Positions 46,301-55,662 of a DNA stretch of 64,000 nt are shown piece by piece (within the stretch, counting starts at the first letter, position 1; every line of letters begins with the position of its first letter). A program made the translations under genes and the position numbers. A model generated the notes under the pieces. The model was not told the origin of the DNA and made no database searches. It worked only from the letters and a program-made list of their open reading frames with translations. The stretch lies in assembly GCA_030407085.1 (NCBI GenBank), contig CM059582.1:206366001-206430000 (forward strand), in the 5' to 3' direction. This stretch comes from Trichopria drosophilae (lineage: Eukaryota; Arthropoda; Insecta; Hymenoptera; Diapriidae).

Positions 46301-49300
46301 ATACAAGATTATAATAAATAATAAACACAATGATTTTCATATAATTTAAATAAAGTTAGTTTAAAAGGTCCTATTCATTTCGTCACTCCTTCCGACGATG
46401 AAAAACAAAATGATTTGAATTTTTGAGAGAATATTCTTGAAAGTTCTATCTTTGAACTCGAAAAAGAAATTGGACCTTGTTTCGGTTTTTATTTATTTAA
46501 TTTTCCAAAACACTAATTTCAACTCAACCTCTAAACGTCAAAAAAGCATGAAATTAGTTTATTCAAAACCTTTAAATTTCGAAAGGTTATATCGACAAAT
46601 TTTAATTCTACTTTACTCTTTTTAATTGAATACAATTTTTTTGATATCGAACAAGATATTTGTGATACACAAGGGGTTAACTCAATTAAATATATTAAAT
46701 TATGTACACACTTGGTAATTGGAAAATCTATTCATGTTTCTCAACTTGACATTCTCTTCGTTCTTATTGTTTGGGTGTTAAGAGGTACAAAACAGTGCAG
46801 CTTTCTGGTCTCGGATATTTTGATTGCTGAATTTTGAGGAGATAACTTTCTTTCTGACTTGTTAATTGTCTTTGTCTAGTACTAAACAATTGTTTCTTTA
46901 CCACCGACTTTTTGTAGCGATGCTTTTCTGACCAGCCGTTTTATGGTCCCACAATTCCATCACAAGGGCTTTTACCGTGCGAGGTGGCAAAAAAGCGCCA
47001 CTCAACATCGATCTCAAAGTCATTCATGTGATTGGCGAGATTTATAAAAATTCAGTAAAATATTTTTTAAAGCGTCTCAAATTGTCGACATTACTAATGC
47101 TTCTGTAATAAACTACTTTAAGTTTTTAATTTTTGCTGATGACATCAAAATTTTTTCTATGATTCAATCTCCTTGTGATGCCATTAAAATCCAATTGGAT
47201 TTGGATAGAGTTTACGCTTGGAGATTAAGCAACGGTCTGAATATAGCCAAATGTAAATCTTTATCTGTTTATAAGTCCATTTCACATTTACGTACAAAAT
47301 TTCAGGTATTAGTTTAGAAGCAGTGTAAAGTATACAAGACCTTGGTGTTGTCATCGATTCTTGTCTTAATTATCGTGAGCATATAAACTTTACTACACCC
47401 AAGGCTTACTTGGATTTATTAGACGAATTACACGTAGTTTTCGGTCAACTTCACCTTTAATATCACTATACAAATCTTTGATCATTTCTATTCTCAGTTA
47501 CGCCTCCCCTCATATAAATTATGATATTCGAAAATTAGAATCAGTTCAGCATGGATTTCTTCGCTACCTTTCTTTTAAAACAAATAGCCATATGCATCCA
47601 TTTGACCATAATTATACTCCTATAGCTCGTCATTTTAATATTTTTTCTCTAGTCACACTGATCCTCAACAATATTTAAATCTCATAAAAATTACGAACAA
47701 AATGGCTTGCGGGGTTTGAGTTTATATCCTTCAAGGATCAAAAAATGCAATCGTAGAAAATTACAGTTAATTTTTTTCTGGAGACAATCGCAAGTCTCCA
47801 TTTATTATACTTTTAAAATTTTAAAACTAAGTTGAAAGATTGGTTAGAATTTGCGGAATTAAATTCGACAATGTACATTTAATTGGATGTTTCCTGGTGG
47901 TAAATTATCATATGTGAACGTACTTATCATAATAATTTAAAAGAAAATAAGGACAATTTTTTTTGCACATGGATCACAAATTTTTCGATGATTTTCCTTG
48001 TGACTGCAGTGATAATTAATATAACCACACGTGGTTTTAACATGAAATTGGTTTCACTTCTAAATCACTACTATTTATATAAAATATAAATATTGATTAT
48101 GTTAAGAATTATACGAGGAGCAGTAATTCATCAATACGGTCGAATCCTGAAAATATAGTGGCTGATTTGCCTTTGAACTTATACAATAGCGAGAACCTAT
48201 TTTCGAATGAGATTGCTTGCCATCTAGTGGCGGACGCGGAACTTATACCTATTCTCGAATCGCAACTATTTGTAATAAGAATGAATTATCATTTTTAGCA
48301 AAATAGATTATAAATATTGACCAAAATATATATGATCTTAAATTTGCATGCAATATTGTAAAAGGTAATATTGACTGTAGTGAACTTGAAAACTTATTTT
48401 CTTGTAGGGAGTTGAATAATTATCCTCTTAGGAATTATAGGATCTTTGTTGAGTCATCATCCATGACAAATTGGTCTTACTTTTCAATTTATCATAGTAA
48501 GATAGTAAGGGCGTTCAACTCTTTACGACAAATAGCAAGGGACGGTGCGACTCTTGGGATATTTATTAATAATATTAAGTATATGCTCCGATATTAAAGT
48601 TATTTATAGTTAAGTTATTTCCTTTCATCTTGTTTTATTAAAACTTTATTTTGTTATGTTTGTTATATTTGATTATTATGGCAGCTAGTGTATATATTGT
48701 TTTATGTAAAGGGTCTAGGCCCGTAAATAAATATTACATAAATAAATAAATAAATAAATTACTTTATCTGAAATAAACAACGAAAAGGTGCAACGTGGCT
48801 GTGAATAGTAACTCTGAATCAAATCTCGAAAGTAAAAAGTCGTTGGAATAAAAATAATTACGTGTTTAGACGAATTATATAGCTTCTGTACAGGAAATAT
48901 TTCTCGAATAACATTTCTGAAAGTGCATATTGTTAAAAAATGTTCAGTAATTAGTCGCGGTTTAATTCAGTCACCATAATAAATAAGTATTTTTATTCAC
49001 GTTTCATTCTTTACGCCAAAGTCAGAAATCATCGGTAAGGGAAAACGATGGCTTTTTCTTTTTATTAATACACGATTTTATTTGCGCAAAGTAAACAAAA
49101 GTAAACAATGTTAACTTTATGATACACTGATTGTATAATTAAAAGATGGAAAAAAATGTGAGTTCTTATGTTTTTATTTTAGACATCGATTTATGGCATA
49201 ACTTTTTAAGAACTCTTTAGAAGTAAATAACTTAATCGGTTCAATAAGATGAATCTTTGTGTTATTTACTTTTGGAGACCTTTAAAATAAGTATAATTAG

Positions 49301-52300
49301 TAAATTTCTCGACTGCATGTTTTAAAATTTTCAGTAATTAGTCGCGGTTTAATTCAGTTACCATAATAAATAAGTATTTTTATTCACGTTTCATTCTTTA
49401 TGCCAAAGTCAGAAATCATCAGTAAGGGAAAACGATGGCATAAAGAATGAAACGTTAATAAAAATACTTATTTATTATGGTGACTGAATTAAACCGCGAC
49501 TAATTACTGAAAATTTTAAAACATACAGTCGAGAAATTTACTAATTACACATTGTTAAGTTAGAAAAGAGTTATCTCCTTGATATGCTCCAGCAATAAAA
49601 ATTTCCGATACCAGAAACTGTTTCGTACCTCATAACACTCAAACAATAAGAACAAAGAGAATATCAAGTTCAGAAACGTAGATGTATGTTCCAATTACCA
49701 AGTGCATAAATAATTTAATATATTTTTATATTTAATTGAGTTAAACCTTTGTGTATCACAAATATTTTATTCAATGTCAAAAAAGTAGTAAGTGAAAAAA
49801 CCTTTCCAAATTTAAACGATTCGAATAAACTTCATACTTTTGTTTTGACATTTAAAGGAAAATAAGTTGAAGTTTTTGAAAATTAAATAAATAAAAAACG
49901 AACCAAGATCCCATTTCTTTTTTGAGTTCAAAGATAGAACTTTAAAGAATATTCTCTCAAAAATTAACCTTATTCTGTTTTTTATCGTAGAAACAAGCAA
50001 CAAAATCAACCACGCTGAGGCAACGGGACCTTTTAAACTATGTTATTTAAAATATATGAAAATTTCTCAGCGCCTCATGCTTCGATGATTTGTGGCTTGA
50101 TTTTACGGTTGAGAATTGGACGTCTCGTGTGAAAACAGTGTGTGAGAGTTATGCCACGGATCTACGATACAAGGACCTCCGTCGTTACTACTCCTCCGAG
50201 TCGATTCAGATGCCTATTTATAGAAAGTTTTCCGACGGTCTCGCCAGTCTATATCCAACTCGTTGCCAGATTTCTTATCTTCGCTTAAAAGTGCAGCTAC
50301 GAACTGCCACGGATTTTTCGCGGTCGCTGTGTATCGGAAATTCGTGGTATACCTACAATCCTTTGGCACTATGTGAAGCTTGTAATATGGGCGAGAGAGA
50401 AACTCTCACCCGCATACTGAGTGACTGTCCTATCTCTCGACCTGCGTGGGAAGGCTTGCGAAGGGATTTCAGAGCTCAGAACCGTTCGCCTAGTAATATA
50501 ATGGCCTATCTGCTTACAACTGTCGATCTGACCGCTCTGAGAGCCCTTTTCCTTTTTGTAAAAGCGTGTTTTGTGAGGAGGAAATTTATTCTTGAGTATT
50601 AGCTTTACGGCATGCCGTTTATTGCGTTTACTGCGTTTATTGCGTTTTTTTGCCTTCTGTTAAGGTACATATCTATTAAGCATGAGCGCTATTTAACATT
50701 TTTTTTTCTTTTTTCTTCTGTCAGTAAATTTATTATGTATTATGTATTATGTGTACTATACCCTCAGGAATATTATTCGAATATGGGTTAATAAATATCT
50801 ATCTATCTATCTATCTATCTAAAATATATGAAAATCATTGTGTTTATTATGTATTATAATCTTATATATGATGATTAAAACTATTCTAATTGGTATTCAT
50901 TTCTTTGTGCATGAAAATTTAAGAGAAATTAGAATTCAAAATTATTTGACACGAAACTATAGTTTTTCTACAATTGATTTCTATCGTAATTTAAGTATTA
51001 ATTTATTAACATTGTGTTTCAATGAAAATAACAATCCTAGAAAACAATATACATAGTTTGGCTAATATGCATATTAAACATAGTGAAATAAACATTTCTT
51101 AACATATTTCACTGTCATTTTCCGATAACCAAACGTTATTAACAATTTATGACAGAAAAATGTAATATTGACACTAAAAATTCTTAGTACTTCTTTCTAA
51201 ACACATTCTTTTAGCAATATATACAATAAAAAGCAATTTTTTAAGATATGTCTCAACACAAATCAGCCAATCTATTCTGTAATAATCCATGTAATTAAAA
51301 TTAATAAAAAAAAAGAAAAATGGCCTGTCGTGCGTTATCGAATAGTCAAGCCGAGCAGGCAACATTAGAGGTTGAAGCGGTCATACATGCCAGCTTAAGT
51401 TCGGGATAGAGCACGGACAACGTTCTTTAAACGAGTCGCAAGAATATACTTTCGCAACAGGAGGTTAATAAACAATTATAAAACTAATGTTATGTCTCGC
51501 ACAAGACACATCGCAATTCTTGTTCCGTAATGGAAACATGCGAGCAAAGTTTCATACAGTATCCCATGTACCGATCGATGTCATCACAGTTTTGAGTATA
51601 TTTGTACTGTACTTGTCTGTTGTGAATGTTCATGTGGGTAATAAGATCGCGTATCTAGTGTACCGTTTGTTCAGAATATGTCTGTGAAAATTATATTGAA
51701 AATGAAAAGCATTCGGAGTAGCAAAACATTCTGAAATTAAATATCGAAAGTTCTACGATGAGGGAATAGAAGTAGCTGCGACTTATGCTTTACCGTTCTT
51801 CGACTTGATTTTCTGTCCGAGTATGCAATGCAAATAAAACTTTTGTTCGTTTTAAAACACACTTTCTGCATGATTTTTTCAAATGTTATTTTCAATGCCA
51901 AACATCCGTACAGACGTACCGATATACTAGCGTATTGTCAATTTGACCTATAATGAAATGCAGAAGCGATACATGCGGCATTGTAAGCTTGAACCTTCCA
52001 ATCGTAATTATACCCAACTGAAACTTTCAGTTTTTCTTAATCGCTGAAACCCTATAAATTGACCGTCAACTAATCCGATGAATGTCGGTACAAAGTACCA
52101 ATTATTAAGGGGTAGGGGAACAAAAACTGGTCATATACGTGGATGCCATAGAAGAAATAAATAAGGAGAAAATAAAGTGAATAGTGCAAATGAAAATGAC
52201 GTGACAACAAACAAACCAACGAAGGAAGCGAAAGCGCGGGATTAGTGGTTTTGGCGATAATTGGGACCGTGCACTGTGCCACGCGTCTTTAAACATAAGT

Positions 52301-54973
52301 GAAGTTTTATGAAAATTTCTTTTGAAATTTAAACACGCGTCGATTGACTCCATGGGTTTTGACCGAAGAGGCTGTCCCCGATTGCAAATGTTACGAAAGG
52401 TTCGGCGACAACCTCTTCGCAATATTTAAAAGACGACATGTGAACACCCATGGTGCACAGGATGAAAAAGAAGGTTTTTCGTACAAATATATGAATGTAT
52501 ATATATATATAAAAATAGATATATATACAGTATATATTTATTCGTTATAAATTTTTCGTGATGAGCTTCCTAGCTACGTTGATGGGATGGAGGTTTCGAC
52601 AGGTCGACAAGGCGGTGATGGGACGGATACCTGGATTGGGCAGATTGCCACTACTGTCTTCGTCTTGGTCGTCGTTTTGGTCCTCGTCGTCGCCATCGTT
52701 GTCGTCGCTGATTGATTTGCAACTGGATGCGCAGGCGGACCGGCGCCTCTTATCTGCTCGCCGGCGTCTCACCTCCGGTTGCCACCTGGTCTCTTCGTCG
52801 CTGCTACAGGTCGATGAGTAGGAAGGCGAGGGACTGGCGGGAGTCGGACTTAGTGAGGGAGTCGACGGGGTTGAAGCAGCGCACCAATGCGTATGGTAGC
52901 ATGAATATATTGACGACGAGTCATTCGATGTCCGGACATCGGAGGCGCCATGGGATGATGATTTCTTATCGGAATTGGGATTATGGTTGTGGTGGTGGTG
53001 GTGGTGGTGGTGATTGTGATGATGGTTGTGGTGATGATGACGTTGTTGCTGACCTAAGCAAGTCGTCGTCTCCTCCGACTTCTCCGTGCTCCTCCAATGA
53101 CGATGATGATCCTTGATCGGCTTGTATGTCGGAGTCACAGGCGTATTAGGCGGGGTGTCCGGACCCCCTTCGGAACTCGTCGTCTCCCCATCCAATGACG
53201 TTTGACCTATCCATTACAGCCCAGTCCCAATCTCCTCGCGATCATTCTTATGTTTCGCTCAACTATTATTGCGTCCTACGCAAAAGCCTAACGACAACGC
53301 CAACGAAACTCAACGAAAAAACAACTCAAGGATGCGGTTCAGAGTATTCAATTATAATTCCACATTAAAACCATATTATAAACTTTTATACTTTTCTATA
53401 TTACTTTAGTATCGTTCAAGACAAATTAAATACTCTGACAAAACATGAAGAAAATCAAAGTAACTGAAATGAAGCATGAAAAAATTTAAATAATAATTGA
53501 ACTAAAATAGATGAAAAAAAGAAGAAAATCAACAATAAAAAATGGAGCAAACAGACTGCAAAAGAAGGATAGTACAATGCAACAAAAGAGAAACTGATAA
53601 AATCATTTTAAATACAGAACAACAAAACAACGAATCGAAAATTAGAGGGAGACGAAGTAACCTACGCGTTGGGTGATTATTGGAGCTTGGTGACCACAGT
53701 AACCCAAGCCACTCCTTGTGTCGTCCGCTCAACTTATTTAGAGTCATCAGAAAGTGGTCTTGCTTCTTCCGGAGCAACGTGGGGATGTTTTTTTTTTTTA
53801 GAAGTCAACCAAGCCGCGCGATTCGCTTCTTTCGTTTTTTGCAAATTAGCACATTGCACGTCTATGCCTTAGGTATGCCCGTAAGTTTCTTTTTTTTTTT
53901 TTTGTACAAGATTTAGGCAGTGCACGTGTATGAGCAATTGTTAATTAAAACAATGAGTAAGGTACAGGGAGAGGGTTAATGTGGTCGAAAGAAAACAAAA
54001 GCAAGCAAAGTACGCATACTCGTATTAAAGAAATGGTAAAAAAGTATGTAAATGACAACTAAACACAAGAAGCAGACTACTGACAATCAATTTTCACGCT
54101 ACAAAACAGCACATTCGAAATGAATTTTAAATAAAAAAACAAAAGTAATTTTAAATTAGTTTTATACTTTTTTTACTTGCCACTCAGTCGTAACCGAGTG
54201 TAAAATATAAAGCTGATGCCATGAAGAAACTTTGCTTACGAGTAGTGATCGAACTCGTATGCAAAATCGTCTCAGACTCTCCGATCAATGTTTTACGACA
54301 TACTGAATAAGGAGCATGAGGATACATGAAATATACAGCCTACTTGTTTAAATTTGTTACTTTTAAAAAAATCATTTCAAAGAAATAAATCAATGTACTA
54401 CTTAAAAAATAGTGTAAAAGTGGATATACAAAAAAATGAAATTACATCAAGTGTGTATGTTTCGTGTTGTGTGTAGTATTCTCTTAGTGTCAATCGCTAA
54501 AGTCGATCGATAGAGTGAAACTGACGGAACACGATACACAGAGAATCCAACGATCGTGTAGTCTTCGAAACAGAGGAAATTTCACTGTACTCTGCTTCGA
54601 AGCCTACGAGATCTGATTCTGAGCTGAAGAATATAGTCTAAGAAAGCAAAATTCATGTACAAGATATCTAATGGTAACTGTACTCACTGTTATTAGCCAG
54701 GAGATTTTCGTGCAGCTTGTCTCTCTGATCTTCGAGAACTTCGCCAAGGTAGGTTGCTACTTTGCGAGTAATTTGCTCGACATAAGCATCCAGCTTACCG
54801 AGGTCATCCGATAGACCTACCAACTGGTCCAACGTCCCGACTTTTAGGTCAGGGATGTGAAATTTATAATTCACAGATAACGAGTTTTGCTTCGAAGTTA
54901 GATTGTTCATTGTTTCCCATGTTTCTTGGCAGGTCTTGTCGCCTGGTGCGGATATAAGCCAGTATTCCGTCAT
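43302..54973 (-). CDS. Vha44: V-type proton ATPase subunit C (Vha44), six constitutive coding exons, 388 aa
   Basis: Subunit C belongs to the cytosolic V1 sector of the rotary proton pump that acidifies endosomes, lysosomes and apical membranes. It links the peripheral stalks and controls reversible assembly of V1 with V0. Exons in order of translation are 54973-54688, 45443-45257, 45183-45085, 44024-43816, 43755-43466 and 43397-43302. Phases agree at every junction. The product of 388 residues is close to animal relatives (human C1 is 382). Recognisable segments are [15 protein letters not shown] (1-15), [20 protein letters not shown] (42-61), [17 protein letters not shown] (159-175), [51 protein letters not shown] and the C-terminal [14 protein letters not shown]. 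The start ATG follows a 36-nt 5' UTR piece in the same exon (acceptor at 55009/55010), so at least one upstream non-coding exon is expected, but I could not find it. One intron appears to use a GC donor, and a cassette exon lies in intron 1. Confidence 0.94.
43466..43755 (-). CDS. Vha44: Vha44 coding exon 5
   Basis: Acceptor GATTTCAG, donor AAGAC/GTAAGT, phase 1 in and phase 0 out. Encodes the end of Gly261 to Asp357: [20 protein letters not shown], then [20 protein letters not shown], ending in a Gly/Ser-rich linker. The apparent ATG at 43744 is internal. Confidence 0.96.
43816..44024 (-). CDS. Vha44: Vha44 coding exon 4
   Basis: Acceptor AATTATTTAG, donor GCTG/GTTAGT, phase 2 in and phase 1 out. 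Encodes the end of Lys191 to the start of Gly261, with [21 protein letters not shown] and YNEEELAA. Confidence 0.93.
44078..45061. mobile_element. Foldback element, about 984 bp, filling Vha44 intron 4
   Basis: The left end GGACACATTTTGAGCACCAG faces a right end whose reverse complement is GGACACATTTTGAGCATCAG. The arms of about 480 bp pair through 'tttaaacgtcgataatttgc', 'atgctctttcagaatctttc' and 'aaaatggcgcctagaagctc' to a hinge near 44540-44590. Similar peptides on opposite strands (44046-44264, 44863-45045) simply reflect the palindrome. Exons 3 and 4 lie 23 bp and 53 bp outside its ends and are intact. Confidence 0.85.
45085..45183 (-). CDS. Vha44: Vha44 coding exon 3
   Basis: Acceptor TTTTATTACAG, donor CCAAA/GTAAGT in which the codon is split after two bases. 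Encodes the last base of Thr158 through Pro190 and part of Lys191 ([20 protein letters not shown] onwards). The preceding intron is only 73 bp. Confidence 0.93.
45257..45443 (-). CDS. Vha44: Vha44 coding exon 2
   Basis: Acceptor AAACATCAG, phase 1 in. Encodes residues 96-157 plus two bases of Thr158 ([20 protein letters not shown] onwards). The right boundary is best explained by a GC donor, CAAAC/GCAAGT, phase 2, which joins to give [12 protein letters not shown] as in the family. A GT alternative two codons' worth downstream (CAAGT/GTCTTT) also keeps phase but adds a residue and has a poor consensus. Confidence 0.88.
45930..46870. repeat. Left arm of a multi-kilobase inverted repeat in Vha44 intron 1
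   Basis: It reads into the reverse complement of 49550-51260. Shared phrases include 'aaagaatgtgtttagaaag', 'agtgtcaatattacattttt', 'cggaaaatgacagtgaaat', 'ttgagagaatattc' and 'tttgtgatacacaa'. The arm has the uninterrupted 'gattttcatataatttaaat' where the other arm carries a LINE. The 62-codon frame at 46437-46625 resembles the minus-strand frame at 49812-50009 for this reason. Confidence 0.85.
47090..48759 (+). pseudogene. Non-LTR retrotransposon (LINE) relic, jockey-like, with A-rich tail
   Basis: 47090-47680 carries decayed reverse transcriptase sequence. It includes the catalytic-site stretch [11 protein letters not shown], then [16 protein letters not shown] and [20 protein letters not shown] (after frame shifts and stops near 47317 and 47400). 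48330-48597 gives the usual C-terminal tail with [10 protein letters not shown] and a final [12 protein letters not shown]. About 650 bp between the two parts looks like a later insertion of unrecognised sequence. The 3' end is a (AAAT)n run at 48739-48759. It is 5'-truncated and non-functional. It lies between the palindrome arms, antisense to Vha44. Confidence 0.75.
48942..49052. repeat. Direct copy of one arm of the 49.3-49.5 kb palindrome
   Basis: 'ttcagtaattagtcgcggtt' through 'gtaagggaaaacgatggc' repeats almost exactly at 49331-49439, 390 bp further on. Confidence 0.9.
49296..49545. repeat. Near-perfect palindrome, two 110-bp arms and a 30-bp loop
   Basis: The arms 49296-49405 and 49436-49545 differ at only a few positions (for example gactgcatg against gactgtatg). 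Outer ends are ATTAGTAAATTTCTCGACTG and its complement. Inner ends are TGCCA and TGGCA. The sequence is non-coding. Confidence 0.92.
49550..51260. repeat. Right arm of the inverted repeat, interrupted by a LINE
   Basis: Reverse-complement partner of 45930-46870, with the insertion at 50064-50820 splitting it. Without that insertion the arm is about 950 bp, equal to the other arm. Confidence 0.85.
50064..50820 (+). mobile_element. 5'-truncated LINE insertion with 15-bp target duplication and (ATCT)n tail
   Basis: AAAATATATGAAAAT occurs at 50049-50063 and again at 50821-50835, bracketing the insert. It carries a 170-codon C-terminal frame (50090-50602) with a cysteine knuckle [19 protein letters not shown], in which the usual histidine of the CCHC arrangement is Arg. 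The 3' end is a TCTA/ATCT microsatellite tail (about 50796-50820). The open frame runs to a natural stop, so the insertion is fairly recent. The tail type recalls I/R1-group LINEs, but the clade is not certain. Confidence 0.9.
51261..52544. other. Vha44 intron 1, unassigned stretch
   Basis: 51360-51460 and 52060-52450 are less AT-rich. A 105-codon minus-strand frame (52105-52422) resembles nothing I know. It could be an additional alternative exon or conserved intronic sequence. I cannot support a gene here. Confidence 0.3.
52631..53206 (-). CDS. Vha44: Vha44 optional cassette exon, 192 in-frame codons, His-rich
   Basis: The exon lies in intron 1. The acceptor is TGGATAG/GT at 53207/53206 and the donor AATCCAG/GTATCC at 52631/52630. 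Both junctions are phase 1, and the length of 576 nt is a multiple of three, so inclusion adds exactly 192 residues after residue 95 (isoform of 580). The segment is low-complexity: a Pro/Thr part, a His-rich run with Asn (52980-53039), a Ser/Pro part, a basic patch with RRRR and KRRR, and an acidic Asp/Glu tail. An in-frame stop lies 7 bases upstream of the exon start, and the frame stays open 27 codons past the donor to a stop at 52545. From memory, Drosophila Vha44 also has long isoforms with a His-rich insertion at this place. The acceptor lacks a clear pyrimidine tract, fitting regulated use. The function of the insert is not known to me. Confidence 0.7.
53207..54687. other. Vha44 intron 1, unassigned stretch
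   Basis: Mostly AT-rich. 53640-53870 is richer in G+C with short frames on both strands (minus 53529-53777). A further optional exon is conceivable, but no splice pair with the required phase was convincing. Confidence 0.3.
54688..54973 (-). CDS. Vha44: Vha44 coding exon 1 (start exon)
   Basis: Residues 1-95 plus one base. The donor is AACA/GTGAGT, phase 1. The exon continues upstream as 5' UTR to 55009, where TTTAATTTACAG forms the acceptor. The N-terminus [16 protein letters not shown] is typical of animal subunit C. Confidence 0.95.
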
Positions 54974-55009
54974 TCTGATGGAGATTGTATGACTCTACGT
55001 CTTCCACGT

Positions 55010-55660
55010 CTGTAAATTAAAAAATAACAAAAATGCAATAAGAAACAACTTACGATGTTTATAAGTTGGCGACTTTTTGAAGCGGAGAATACCACTCAGA
55101 GTGATTTCAACTTGAAATGTGGATCGTTCAAAATATTACTTTACTTGATTCATTAACTATTAATGTACTTATTTGCCCTTCAGACTGTCATTAAATCATA
55201 ATTACTTATGAATTATTGATTTTATGTGTACATAATAATGATATGCAGTAAGTGGAAAGCAATTTCAATCAAGAAATGATACTTAATGAGTTTTGAATGG
55301 TGGGTAGGGTTTTATTACAGAAACTTTTCCAATTATTGTTTTCAAAATAGATTATACAAAACAGAAATTTTCATTTAATTACTTCTTACGTATCAGATAG
55401 TTGATTTCTATTTTTTAATATACAATTTTTGTGTATTTGTATTTTTCTGTAATGAAAAAAAGGATTCTGCTATTTTTAGCACAATTTTTGGCAAAAATTA
55501 GAAGCAAACTTTACTGTTAATGTCGTATCGAAGTTGTTAAATTTTTGGGTTGGATGCCGTCGGAAATATAAACAACTATTATATTATAGATCAGTTCTTA
55601 CTAAAATTAATTATTTAACTCCATTAAAAATTGACGTACATAATTAATATAGTTAAACAT
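55010..55660. other. Upstream intron of Vha44 (5' UTR intron), AT-rich
   Basis: Begins after the 5' UTR acceptor of Vha44 exon 1 (reading leftwards). Nothing is recognised. The true promoter and first exon must be further to the right and may lie beyond the window. Confidence 0.35.
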
Positions 55661-55662
55661 AA

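Noticed and set aside
52105..52422. 105-codon minus-strand frame as a second Vha44 cassette
   Set aside because: No splice pair with phase 1 on both sides could be found, and there is no family resemblance.
52712..53116. Gly/Asp-rich 134-codon plus-strand frame
   Set aside because: Antisense shadow of the His-rich Vha44 cassette exon (CAT/CAC codons read backwards).
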